64,000 nt of DNA from Cyprinodon diabolis (Eukaryota; Chordata; Actinopteri; Cyprinodontiformes; Cyprinodontidae). Numbering within the stretch: the stretch's first letter is position 1; every line of letters starts with the position of its first letter. Of the stretch, positions 33,501 through 44,949 are shown one piece after another. Under the pieces are notes generated by a model, which worked only from the letters and a program-made list of their open reading frames with translations, had not been told where the DNA came from and ran no database searches. The position numbers and the translations under genes were made by a program. The DNA lies in NCBI GenBank assembly GCA_030533445.1, contig CM060064.1, forward strand, positions 48,378,287-48,442,286. Reading direction: 5' to 3'.

Positions 33501-33858
33501 GGGGCCGCCTGTGGAGCTGGTTGACAGTTGCCTTTTGTATCTATGCTTCTTTTTCTGTGTCTGCTTCTGTCTCCTTGAACCCCAGTGGGCCTCAGCAGAT
33601 GGCCGCTCACACTGAGCCTGGTTCTGCTGGAGGTTTCTTCCTGTTCAAAGGGAGTTTTTCCTCTCCACTGTCGCTACAAGCATGCTTAGTGTGAGGGATT
33701 GCTGAAGAGTCAATGAGTCATGCAATCAGCTGGTTTTCCTTAGATAGAAAACTTTGTATCAATCTGACTGGATGATCTGGTTGATCTGGATCTATAAAGT
33801 GACCTGAGATGACATGATGTGAATTGGAGCTATAGAAATAAACTGAATAGAATTGAAA
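33500..33858 (+). mobile_element. LINE-like 3' tail fragment, copy 2
   Basis: Contains TTCTGCTGGAGGTTTCTTCC, GGGAGTTTTTCCTCTCCACT, GTGAGGGATTGCTGAAGAGT, AGTGACCTGAGATGACATGA and a tail ACTGAATAGAATTGA. This is the well-known 3' region of a fish non-LTR retroelement. It shares its last 130 bp with 29300-29432. Confidence 0.65.
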
Positions 33859-34748
33859 GCCAAATTTCCCAGAAATTGGACTTTCATCAAGTTTATGTGT
33901 CATTAATTAGATAAGTTTTTTTTTTCTTATTTAATACGATGCATAATTTGTTTATTAGTGGGTTTTAAAGTTTAGATTCATTCTCATATCATTGAACGGC
34001 ACAGATTCTCTTTATATCTTTATTTTATCTTTGTTTTATAGTTTTTAGAAATAAAAAATCCAAAGATTGAAAACTTTGACCTTAAAAAATATACTTTAAT
34101 AAAAAGTACCTTTGAAGGTAAATAGAATAATCCAAAACAAACTCGCAGTTTAGGATAATGAAACTTTTAAATTCTACTTTAAAAATAAACCTAGGTTATA
34201 TACCACACGGTAAACCCAGCATTGTGGCTGCTATGGAATCTCGTGGTCGTGTCTACGGAAGCCGTGTGGGGTCAGTCGCCTCTGGCTCTGCACTGTTTAC
34301 TTGATCCGTGGTGATGTGAGGATGAAGCGGCTAGCTGGCGTGGCTTTGGGGTGAAGGAGATGGAGGGAAGCGTCGATCAGAAGAGGTTTATTATCATGAA
34401 CCTCCGTCTGTTTGACACCGACAGCAGCTGCTGCTTCTCTCCTGTTCGCTGAAAAAACGGCTTTTAAGCTGCGACGGTAGCATAGCAACAGGCTAGGCTA
34501 ACTAACGCTTTGGGTTTATATGCAGGGTAGGCTATGCTAGGCTAAAAACAGCCAGGCTAGGCTAATAGCAGCTAGGCTAGGCGAAGGGCTGCTATTTGTG
34601 CGGAATAAAGATGGCCGCCTTTTCAAACTGCTCTTTCTTCGCTGCCGGTGCTGTTTTCTGATCTCCTCCGCTTCCCTCTCGGTCGCCGCTCGGCGGACAG
34701 CCTCGCTTTCTAAGGGTCTAACGGCTCACAGTCTTCGCGGGCCCCGGG
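33859..34748 (+). promoter_or_regulatory. sh3bp5l: AT-rich spacer then sh3bp5l promoter/5' UTR region
   Basis: 33859-34200 is AT-rich without features. From about 34200 the sequence becomes CpG-containing. A small GCTAGGCTAGGCTAA-type repeat lies at about 34488-34583, then AAGATGGCCGCC and a GC-rich leader before the ATG at 34749. The transcription start itself cannot be placed by eye. Confidence 0.4.
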
Positions 34749-37617
34749 ATGGAGCCAGGCAACTTGCGAGAAAGCCCCGCGGGCTCTGGGGGGTCGGATG
34801 TGGGGGACTGGAGGGAGGAGACCCCCGGCGGTGATGAGGGGGATGATTCAGGGGTGAGTTCTACCAAAACCAGCGGAACCAAAGCAGAAACTGCGCTCAT
34901 TGACGGCAGCGATGAAAGCGGCCATGGAAGAGTCGCGGTGGAGCACCTCCACAGCCCCTATGAGGAGGAGCTGGACCCCCGGATTCAGGTGAGACCAGCG
35001 GCCTCTGGGCTTCCTGTTCACCCCTCAGATCTCTGGATTACCTCCCTGTCTTAGCTGGTGATTATTGTCCTAAATGTAAATCATAATAATCTCTTAATCT
35101 CGCTGTGATCACCTGGTAGCTGAGATTAGCTCCCATTTAATCCCTGCTGTTGTTTTTTATGTAATCAGGAGGAGTTGGAGCAGCTGAATGAAGCCAGTGC
35201 AGAGATCAACAGGCTGGAGCTGGAGCTGGATGTAAGCGCAGATTATTCTCATTAGATCATCTTAGATTATTCTATGGCTTGACGAAGAACCACAGTTAAT
35301 TGAAATGCAATTAACTCATCTATCAATTATATAACGTAGTTTATCATTCTTATAATCTCACATATGGAGCTAGAACTACTTTTATGTATATATTGTCTTG
35401 TTTTTCCTCCATTAAAAGCTTTTATTGTTTATCAGGTCCAGTTATTTATATTAACAGCAGGATTCCAGCCAAACCATCATAAAACACAGAGCAGTTCAAT
35501 AAAAACAGGCCTAAACCCTAAACTTCAGATATATCTACATCCGTTAATCTGTTTCCCAGGTAGACCACAGGTGTGATGAGCTGAAGGTGATTAATGTTTT
35601 CCACTGTCGGTTTTAGGTTTGCTGTAGGAACGAAATGATTCCAGGTTTGAGGAAAATTTACCCTCAGTTTTTCTTTTAGTTGGACCAGGATTAGGAATCT
35701 AATTCAATATATGATCAGTCTGAGACTATGGAGGTTTTTAATCCAGTCAATCGCTGATACTGTCGAACCAGTTTAAGGTAAAAAAAGAAAAGCATGAAAT
35801 CTGAAACCCAGAGTCATGTTTGTTGGTTTTCTCCATGCTGCTGATCAGGCAGCTCAGCTTCATTCTAACAAACGGCTTTAGTTGAATAGTGAGAGGAATA
35901 TTTGGTGGAAACTGAAGCCGATGTTCTGTCTGTAACCCGATCTGCTCTGAGAGTCAAACTGCTTTTCTTCTCCTGCTCCGCCCATGAAGGACGCCAGGTC
36001 TGCCTACAGGAAGATCCTGACAGAGTCGGCCAGGAAGCTGAACGCTCAGAGCTCTCAGCTCGGCAGCTGCATCGAAAAGGCCCGCCCGTACTACGAGGCC
36101 CGACGCCTGGCGAAGGAGGTACCGATCAATACTTCTGCTCTTTAATGGCTTCCGTTTGCTAAGTGCTGCTGAATCAGGTAGCCCTCATGCCGCCGCTTCC
36201 TGCCGGATCCCAGCTCCTGTTCAGAAGAACGGCTCCAGCTGCAGGGATCAGGAGAGTCCGAGGTTCTGAAGGACCAGCTCTATTATCTTTCTGCTAGAAG
36301 GTGGAGATCAGGAGACTTTCTCAGATGCTTGATTTCTCTCTTCCTGGTTGGTTAGCAACCAGGAATCGCTGCTGATCTGGACTGAGGGCCGTCAGCACTA
36401 CATCATAGAACAGTTTTATATTTATGTCATTATTAGAATAGTTCATGAAACCATTTCAGAACCAAACATGTTGTTCTGGCTCAGCGGGCCTGAAGGTTCG
36501 GTTCCTCTGTGATCAGCAGCTCTTCCTCCTGTCTGTCTGCTTCCCTCAGGCCCAGCAGGAGACCCAGAAGGCGGCGCTGAGCTACGAGCGGGCCGTTTCT
36601 ATGCACACCGCTGCCAGGGAGATGGTGTACGTGGCAGAGCAGGGCCTGATGGCCGACGGGAAGAACACGCTGGATCCCACCTGGCAGGAGATGCTCAACC
36701 ACGCCACCTCCAAGGTAAACGGCTTCTCAGCCACCAGACCTGCTTCTGATCAACCCAGAAGCTTCAGGATCTGCTGGTTCCTGAAGCTTTGTTCTGTGGA
36801 GACCTTCCAACCCAGATGTCCTCACCGTCTGTCCTGCAGGTGAACGAAGCAGAGGAGGAACGCATCCGCAGCGAGAGGGAGCACATGCGGGTCACGCACG
36901 CCTGCCAGGAGGCCGAGGCTCGGGTCCAGACGCTGCAGAAGTCCCTGAAGAGGGTCATCCTGAAGTCCAAACCCTACTTTGAGCTCAAGTCTCAGCTCAA
37001 TCACATCCTGGAGGTAAAGCGGCTCCTGGTTTTTGTCTTTCGGGCCGAGCTGAGCTCGGTTCTGGGTCCGTATTGAAGCAGAACCCTGTTGGTTTCCTGT
37101 CCGACTTCAGGAGCACAAAACCAAGGTTTTGCAGCTGGAACAGAACGTGTCCAAGGTGAAGACCCGCTACTCCATCGCTCTGAGGAACCTGGAGGAGATC
37201 AGCGAGGCCATCCACGCTCAGAGGGGGGCCGACCCGGCCGAGGGGGGGCCGGCCTGCGCTGGGCGGAGCCCCCCTGTGGGAGCCGAGTCCGACAGCAGAG
37301 TTCAGGAGGGAGGCGTCGCCGACGCGGCTGGGAGGGGCGGGCTGGAGCAGGCGGACCGGTACAAGGAGCGCGCCGGGTCGGACTCGCTGTCCGTCTTCAG
37401 CCTGCAGACCATCGCCTCCGACCTGGAGAAGTACGACTCCGTGGAACATCTGGGGAACCTCAGCGACGTGGGCAGCGTGACCGGGGACGAAGGCGACAAG
37501 GAGCGAGACGGAGGGGGCGCCATGAGTAAACGGGACAGGCTGATGGAGACCAGAACCGGCGCCAAGGAGCGGCAGCAGATCTTCTCCAAGCAGCACCACA
37601 GGAGCTTCAGCTTATGA
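34749..37617 (+). CDS. sh3bp5l: SH3BP5L, SH3-binding domain protein 5-like (Rab11 GEF family)
   Basis: Six coding exons: 34749-34988, 35169-35231, 35990-36118, 36550-36714, 36840-37013 and 37111-37617, all phase 0, giving 425 residues (human about 393). SH3BP5/SH3BP5L are coiled-coil guanine-nucleotide exchange factors for RAB11 (family knowledge). The variable acidic N-terminus (1-73) leads into EEELDPRIQ/EELEQLNEAS (/ marks the exon junction), then SCIEKARPYYEARRLAKE, AQQETQKAALSYERAVSMH, DPTWQEMLNHATSK, EEERIRSEREHMRVTHACQE, KSKPYFELKSQLNHILE and KTRYSIALRNLEEISEAIH: the long helical hairpin. The C-terminal tail is disordered but keeps TIASDLEKYDSVEHLGNLSD and ends HHRSFSL. Assignment to SH3BP5L rather than SH3BP5 rests on the EEELDPRIQEELE entry and this tail. 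The ATG has G at -3 and +4. Confidence 0.95.
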
Positions 37618-38097
37618 GCTCAGCCCAGAACCGGACCGAGGCGGTTCCATCGGTGGGGGGGCGAGCTGAAACCCTGACCTGACTGACCCAGTTAGAGCAC
37701 TACAGCAGAACCTTCCAGAACGCTTCTCTAGCATGAAGGAGCAAAACTTTACACGCTTGTTTTATTCCAGCGCAGCTGATCTGATGACCTCAGACGCCGG
37801 TTCCCCCGCAGCGGCGTCAGAGCCGATCCGCTGTGAGAGAACCGGGTCACCCGGAGGAAAGACCACGGAGCACGCCTCGCTCTCCTCGCTCTCCTCGCTC
37901 CCGCTGCAGGAGAGCCGAGGCGTGTCTGAGTCCGGGACGCACTTCCAGCCAGTTGATTTAAAATCCTCAGATTAGTTTTATTTAAATATTGTTTACATGT
38001 TTTTTTGTTTGCCTTAAACTGAAGCTCCTGTGGTGACTTGATGTGTGCCTTGACACTTTAACCAGAGGAAACCAACTTTTCCTTTCCTTTCATTTAA

Positions 38098-38240
38098 AAT
38101 AAAGCAGCTTGTAAATGTTTTTAATAATTTAAGATGGAGAATATTTAAATGTTGAGTTTCTGACAGTTTAGATGTTTAGATCACCATCTGGATGTGACGC
38201 ACTGCTTCCTGTCATCTTCATCATCATCATCATCAATAAA
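38098..38240 (+). promoter_or_regulatory. sh3bp5l: Two AATAAA polyadenylation signals (sh3bp5l)
   Basis: AATAAA at 38098-38103 and again at 38235-38240 (after an ATC-rich run). They offer alternative 3' ends for sh3bp5l; 37618-38260 is the likely 3' UTR. Confidence 0.6.
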
Positions 38241-38312
38241 CCTGATCGTTACCTCCTGATTCTCCTGACGTCTGGTTGATCTGATGTTAAGGTGAAGCTA
38301 CAGCTGCTCTGC

Positions 38313-38535
38313 TGCTGCGGATCTATACTAGATCAGCTCTGATTCACACTGAAGACCCAGAGCTGAGGGATCCCACCTGCTGCGGATCTATACTAGATCT
38401 GCTCTGATTCACACTGAAGACCCGGAGCTGAGGGATCCCACCTGCTGCGGATCTATACTAGATCAGCTCTGATTCACACTGAAGACCCAGAGCTGAGGGA
38501 TCCCACCTGCTGCGGATCTATACTAGATCTGCTCT
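38313..38535. repeat. 65-bp tandem repeat, ~3.4 copies, with internal palindrome
   Basis: The unit begins TGCTGCGGATCTATACTAGA and includes GATTCACACTGAAGACCC and GAGCTGAGGGATCCCACC. Copies start at 38313, 38378, 38443 and 38508 (65-bp offsets). Each carries GATCTA-TAC-TAGATC, a perfect 6-bp inverted repeat with a 3-base loop; alternate copies have GATCAGC or GATCTGC after it. Confidence 0.93.
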
Positions 38536-39313
38536 GACCAGGCTTATCCAGAGCTGCTGAACCGTTTGGCTTTGATGAAGGTTTCTGCTGTTCCAGTTTA
38601 TCTACATAAAGCCGTACGATTATAGAGAAGCGTATTTCATTCACAACAAAGGACAAAAAAATCTGACCGATTATGTCATAATTATAAGATCAGTTTCTCG
38701 TAATCATGAGATCAGCTGTCGGAATTGTTTTTCTTTGGTGAATTCAATACGATTCCGTATAATTACGCACACTGTATGATTCCTTGCCCTTTTCAGGCCG
38801 ACGTCCAGCCTGATGGTGCGTGGTGTAGTGACCAGGGGGTAACGAGGGGCGGTCAGCCTCTAATGACCCCCCCCCCATCAGGAATCGTAGGTCGGGAGAA
38901 AATCAAACATGTTTGAAATTCAGTCGGCCGTCGTAAGTTGGACATTAGCAAATCTCTCAGTGGGAAAACAAGGATTCTTCTTCCTCTCAGAGGTAAACCT
39001 AGCAGCATGGCGGGGGGGGGGGCAATGAGTGAAATGGAGTTCTTCCTATCAGAGCGTCGGGTCGCACAGCGTGAGAACAAACATCGGGAGCTGAGAACTC
39101 GCACTGTACAGCAAAGCATCGTGAGCTGTAGCTGCGTGCAACGATTTAAATATCGCAGTTTATGCCCGGCTTAAGCATAAACCTCCGTTCCACCTGAAAA
39201 GTCCCCAGCATAATGCTGCCACCACCACTCTGAGAGGGGATTTGTAAACGATTCTTAGTAGTTTAGTTCCAGACACCTGTTTCTATCACAACAGTACAGT
39301 ATCTACTGTACTG
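38536..39313. other. Intergenic sequence between sh3bp5l and gabbr1
   Basis: No gene recognised. The AGCATAATGCTGCCACCACC stretch near 39208 is of dispersed-repeat character. Confidence 0.4.
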
Positions 39314-39831
39314 CTGTATAAGAGGACCCTTTGTAAAGCAAGAGCAGCATACTTCTCCTCATTAATAGAGGAGAATAAGAATAATCCTAGAGTTCTTTTT
39401 AATACAGTTGTCAAACTCACCCAGAGCCATAGCTCTGTTGAACCGTCCATTCCACCTGCTCTTAGCAGCAATGATTTTATGGGAATCTTTATAAATAAGA
39501 TTGATTTGAATTAATAACTTTGATCTCCTCCTCCATTCTAGATGTGATTAATCTATCTCTGTTACAGGGATATGTACCTAAAGCTTTTAAGGTTGCTGGA
39601 ATTAAACCTCTGCTTAAGAAACCATCTCTTGACCCAGATGACTTGGTTAATTATAGACCTATATCCAATCTTCCTTTCTTATCCAAAATTCTTGAGAAAG
39701 TATTTGCCAAACAGGTTTGCGACCACTTCCACCATAATGAACTTTTTGAAGAGTTTCAGTCTGGCTTTAGAGCTCATCATAGCAGTGAAACAGCTCTGGT
39801 GAAAGTCACTAATGATATTCTCATGGCCTGA
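39314..39831 (+). mobile_element. Truncated Rex1-like LINE, reverse-transcriptase fragment
   Basis: Translation gives YKRTLCKARAAYFSSLIEEN, then stops near 39512. It continues as VAGIKPLLKKPSLDPDDLVN, YRPISNLPFLSKILEKVFAK and FQSGFRAHHSSETALVKVTN, the N-terminal part of a non-LTR reverse transcriptase (Rex1/Babar type by resemblance). The catalytic FADD region and the 3' end are absent, and internal stops are present, so it is dead. Confidence 0.85.
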
Positions 39832-40164
39832 GAATCGGAGCTCTAGAACTGAACTGACCAGATTTCCTGATTTTGCTGAAGATGGTGATTCAAAGAGATT
39901 CTGGAAAGATTTCCTGGTTTCTCTCCCTGAATTATTCAGCAGGTGTTTAAATGTTGAGTAGATGACGCGCAGAGGCTTTGAGGCGCTGGATGAGCAGCTC
40001 CTCTGCCTTAATCTCCGCAGAGCTTTGAGCTTAAAGCCCTGGAAGCACAGCGCCATGTCTGCAGCTCCGCCGCGGACTGATCCTCCATCAGAGCCGCTTC
40101 CTCACATTCATCAGGAGATTTTTGAGCGCAAACCTTCCTCTGTGAGAAGTAAGGCACATAAATA
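39832..40164 (+). promoter_or_regulatory. gabbr1: Candidate gabbr1 promoter region
   Basis: Unique sequence rising in GC and CpG content. ATAAATA at 40158-40164 is a possible TATA-like element. TGACGTCG at 40203-40210 differs by one base from a cAMP response element. Mammalian GABBR1 promoters are known to respond to CREB/ATF factors; use here is inferred. Confidence 0.35.
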
Positions 40165-40189
40165 CGTGAGCGGCAGGTTTTACGCACGG

Positions 40190-40524
40190 CGCGTCTCCAT
40201 CATGACGTCGCGAATGAGCTCCAGATTGTAGAGGAGGAGGAGGAGGAGGGGAGCTCTGCTCTGCTCGTCGTTTCCGTGGATGGTTTGTGTATCTGTTTGT
40301 GTCTCTGTGTGTCTGTGCGTGGATTTTTCCCTCTTCTCCTTGCAATACTTGGAAATATCCGAACCCAGGGATTGGCGTGTTCACGCGCCGCGCACATTTA
40401 CCGCAAAGCCATAATAACAGCCATGCAAGGCGCCGCGAGGATGCTCCTCTCTGCCCATTAATCCGACTCACTGGGTTTATCTCTGCTGGGAGGACTGGTC
40501 TGGACTGGAAACACCGAACCAACA
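40190..40524 (+). other. gabbr1: Probable non-coding first exon of gabbr1, with a short uORF
   Basis: CpG-containing leader with a GGA run (40232-40252) ending at a strong donor (GTAAGT, 40525-40530). Position and the coding exon that begins with 8 nt of leader before the ATG (44942) suggest this is the 5' UTR exon 1. It contains a 12-codon upstream frame at 40423-40461 (MQGAARMLLSAH then TAA). The 5' border is a guess. Confidence 0.45.
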
Positions 40525-40530
40525 GTAAGT

Positions 40531-41185
40531 TCTCCAGCCTCAGCTCTCACTCACACTCAGAGCTCAGAGGAGCGACCCACTGCGGATGATCCGGACAGAT
40601 GTCATTTTGAATACAGGAGGCAGCGTGCCGGACGGACCCAGTGGGTCCTGGTTTTGGACGAGGGGGATGCTCTGGGTCAGGCTCCCCAGCAGGCGGTATG
40701 GGGGAGGGAGTGCTGGGCCTTCCTCTGCAGGCCGAAAATACCGGCAGCCTCACTCTGACCCTCACGTCTCCGCGGTTCACGCTCAGCCACGCACGAAATG
40801 CAGCATTTTGGGGTCTCTGCGTGTGAGCGCTGTCCGCGGTGCTGAAAACGGAGCCGCATCAGCAACTCCGGTAGCCTACGGGGGTTGGGTGGGGGGGGAT
40901 TCATCCCTGCTCAGATGGGAATAGATCAGAATTCCAACTGCACACATGTAGTCATCCTAGTCAGATAGATGTAGTCAGAATGCAACCAGATAAAAAGATG
41001 AAGCATCCTAGTCTTCCTCCCTGCAGTCCTGCTTCATGGTTCTACACCTCTATCCGGTTCACTAACCACTGTCCTCTGATCCAACTGCTCCTCATCAGCA
41101 GCCTGGATCACTTTAAACCCTTTATTCCTTTACGGCCCTCTTTCTCTGGCATCAAGAATTAGACGTAAAACGCCTTAATCTCAGA
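40531..41185 (+). other. gabbr1: gabbr1 intron 1, 5' unique part
   Basis: GC-rich then mixed unique sequence. No exon recognised. Confidence 0.5.
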
Positions 41186-41189
41186 ATCA

Positions 41190-43975
41190 ACCAAGTTCTG
41201 TTGTTCACTAACCCTAAACCCGGTTGTTTACTAGAACTAAACTGTATTGTTCACCTGAACTAAACCCCATTGTTCACTAGAACTAAACCCTGATATTCAC
41301 CAGAGCTTAACCCTGTTATTCACCAGAACTACACCCTGTTATTCACCAGGACTAAACCCTGTTATTTACTATAAGCAAACCCTGTTATTCACCAAGACTA
41401 GACCTTGTTATTCACCAGAACTAAACCCTGTTGTTCACCAGAACTAAACCCTGTTTTTCACTAGAACTAAACCCTGTATTTCACTAGAACTAAACCCCGT
41501 GTTTCACTAAACTAAACCCTGTGTTTCACTAGAACTAAACCCTGTATTTCACTGGAACTAAACCCCGTGTTTGACTAGAACTAAACCCCGTGTTTCACTA
41601 GAACTAAACCCTGTGTTTCACTAGAACTAAACCCTCTGTTTCACTAGAACTAAACCCCGTGTTTCACTAGAACTAAACCCCGTGTTTCACTAGAACTAAA
41701 CCCCGTGTTTCACTAGAACTAAACCCCGTGTTTCACTAGAACTAAACCCCGTGTTTGACTAGAACTAAACCCCGTGTTTGACTAGAACTAAACCCCGTGT
41801 TTCACTAGAACTAAACCCCGTGTTTCACTAGAACTAAACCCCGTGTTTCACTAGAACTAAACCCCGTGTTTCACTAGAACTAAACCCCGTGTTTCACTAG
41901 AACTAAACCCTATGTTTCACTAGAACTAAACCCTATGTTTCACTAGAACTAAACCCCGTGTTTCACTAGAACTAAACCCTATGTTTCACTAGAACTAAAC
42001 CCCGTGTTTCACTGGAACTAAACCCCGTGTTTCACTGGAACTAAACCCCGTGTTTCACTAGAACTAAACCCCGTGTTTCACTAGAACTAAACCCCATGTT
42101 TCACTAGAACTAAACCCCGTGTTTCACTGGAACTAAACCCCGTGTTTGACTAGAACTAAACCCCGTGTTTCACTAGAACTAAACCCCGTGTTTCACTAGA
42201 ACTAAACCCCGTGTTTCACTAGAACTAAACCCCGTGTTTCACTAGAACTAAACCCCGTGTTTCACTAGAACTAAACCCTATGTTTCACTAGAACTAAACC
42301 CCGTGTTTCACTAGAACTAAACCCTATGTTTCACTAGAACTAAACCCTGTGTTTCACTGGAACTAAACCCCGTGTTTCACTGGAACTAAACCCCGTGTTT
42401 CACTAGAACTAAACCCCGTGTTTCACTAGAACTAAACCCCGTGTTTCACTAGAACTAAACCCCGTGTTTCACTAGAACTAAACCCCGTGTTTCACTAGAA
42501 CTAAACCCCGTGTTTCACTAGAACTAAACCCTATGTTTCACTGGAACTAAACCCTATGTTTCACTGGAACTAAACCCCGTGTTTCACTAGAACTAAACCC
42601 CGTGTTTCACTAGAACTAAACCCCGTGTTTCACTAGAACTAAACCCCGTGTTTCACTAGAACTAAACCCCGTGTTTCACTAGAACTAAACCCTATGTTTC
42701 ACTGGAACTAAACCCCGTGTTTCACTGGAACTAAACCCCGTGTTTCACTGGAACTAAACCCCGTGTTTCACTAGAACTAAACCCCGTGTTTCACTAGAAC
42801 TAAACCCCGTGTTTCACTAGAACTAAACCCCGTGTTTCACTAGAACTAAACCCCGTGTTTAACTAGAACTAAACCCCGTGTTTCACTAGAACTAAACCCC
42901 GTGTTTCACTAGAACTAAACCCCGTGTTTCACTAGAACTAAACCCCGTGTTTCACTAGAACTAAACCCCGTGTTTCACTGGAACTAAACCCCGTGTTTCA
43001 CTGGAACTAAACCCCGTGTTTCACTGGAACTAAACCCCGTGTTTCACTGGAACTAAACCCCGTGTTTCACTAGAACTAAACCCCGTGTTTCACTAGAACT
43101 AAACCCCGTGTTTCACTAGAACTAAACCCCGTGTTTCACTAGAACTAAACCCCGTGTTTCACTAGAACTAAACCCTGTGTTTCACTAGAACTAAACCCTA
43201 TGTTTCACTAGAACTAAACCCCGTGTTTCACTGGAACTAAACCCCGTGTTTCACTGGAACTAAACCCAGTGTTTCACTAGAACTAAACCCCGTGTTTCAC
43301 TAGAACTAAACCCCGTGTTTCACTGGAACTAAACCCCGTGTTTCACTGGAACTAAACCCCGTGTTTCACTGGAACTAAACCCCGTGTTTCACTGGAACTA
43401 AACCCCGTGTTTCACTGGAACTAAACCCCGTGTTTCACTGGAACTAAACCCCGTGTTTCACTGGAACTAAACCCCGTGTTTCACTGGAACTAAATCTACT
43501 TATTCACCAGAAATAACCTGTTATTCACTAGACCTAAACCCTTTATTTCAACAGAACTAAGTCCTTTAATTCAGTAGAACTAAAGCCTGTTTTTCACAAG
43601 AACTAAACCCTGTTTTTCACAAGAACCAAATCCTGTTTTTCACTAGAACTAAACCCTGTTTTTAGAACTAAACCCTGTGTTGCACTAGAAATAAACCCTA
43701 TTATTCACAATAACTAAACCTATTTATTCACCAGAAATAACCTGTTATTCATGACAACTAAACCCTGATGTTCACTGGAACTAAACTCCGATATTCACAA
43801 GAACTAAACCTACTTATTCACCATAAATAACCTGTTTTTCACCAGAACTAAACCCCGTTGTTCACTAGAACTAAATCCTTTTTTTTAACCAGAACTGAAC
43901 TCTTTTATTTACTGGATCTGATCCCTGTTTTTCACTGGACCTAAACCCGGTTTTCCCACCAGAACTAAACCTTTT
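41190..43975. repeat. 23-bp minisatellite, ~115 copies, gabbr1 intron 1
   Basis: A 23-bp unit (CACTAGAACTAAACCCCGTG plus TTT). Its core, 41470-43495, is nearly uniform, alternating only CACTAGAAC/CACTGGAAC and CCCCGTG/CCCTATG, while both edges are degenerate (TTATTCACCAGAACTAAACC). That gradient is typical of an array homogenised from the centre. Confidence 0.97.
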
Positions 43976-44941
43976 TGTGCTTTAGAACTATCATGAAGTC
44001 CTTAAATTGTTCAGACCAGAAAGTAACTGTTCTGGTCATGCTGGTTTATTCCTGGCTTAAGAAACATTTTAACTCATAAAACACACAAGTCAGTGCTCCA
44101 TTTCCAATACTGGTCACCAGTGTTTCTCTCATAGTGCTGGTCATATCCCAGTACTAGTTATAGGCTGACCTTTATTGCCTCTAGGCTGAGCTTTAGCTCA
44201 GATGATCCGCTCTATATGAACCACCAAGAGTGATGGGATGAAACAAGCAGTGTTGGTGTGATCAGGCAGCTACCGTAGCACCTGACAGTCAGTTGAAACA
44301 GACGGATTTCAGAAATGTTTTTGAACCACGTTAAACACGCCGTACAGCGTCCGACCTTTATCCGCCCAAACGTTCCTTTAAACCTGTTAAAATGTGATTA
44401 AATTGGATTCCAGCAGCTTCCTGTCGGGTTGGTCTTTGACGTCAAACTGAAGTGAGCTGCAGCTAAATAATGAAGAACCATCCCTTAGAGACGTCCTAGG
44501 ATGTTACTCGCTGTGATCTGCTAAATTCCCTCTTAGAAAACCTCCTTCCTGTTTTCTTCCTCAGATGCTCATTTTTCCAGGGAATCTTAAAACTAAACCT
44601 GTTCAAGTGATGGTTGCTCTCTGCAGCCTGGCTGGTCTCAAGTTTTCCTCGTGTTTAATCTGACGTTTTCCCAGGAAGGACCTCTTAGCTTCGGGCCAAT
44701 AAAGTCCTGAAGATGAACCTGATGGGAAATTAGATTTAGAAGTAGAAATCTGGACAAATATTCCTGGAGATGCAGGAATATGTTCCTGCAAACTGGAATG
44801 AATTTTGAAGCTAAAACTTGGTGCATGTGAATAAAAAAGTCTGTACATGTGAGCTGTTCCAATGAGAACCTCATGTCCTGTTTGTCTTTCCTCCTTCCAG
44901 TCCTTTACTATTTTTAAACTCTTCCTCTCTCTGTCTTCCAG
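43976..44941 (+). other. gabbr1: gabbr1 intron 1, 3' unique part
   Basis: Unique intron ending in a long pyrimidine tract (CTCTTCCTCTCTCTGTCTTC) before the acceptor at 44940-44941. No exon recognised; the short minus-strand frames at 44603-44874 have no support. Confidence 0.5.
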
Positions 44942-44949
44942 ATCCAGAA

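Noticed and set aside
41190..43975. Telomere-like repeat (CTAAACCCC)
   Set aside because: The unit is 23 bp with only one CTAAACCCC per copy. It is not a (CCCTAA)n interstitial telomere.
44603..44874. Minus-strand frames of about 80 codons
   Set aside because: Ordinary chance frames in intron 1 with no features.
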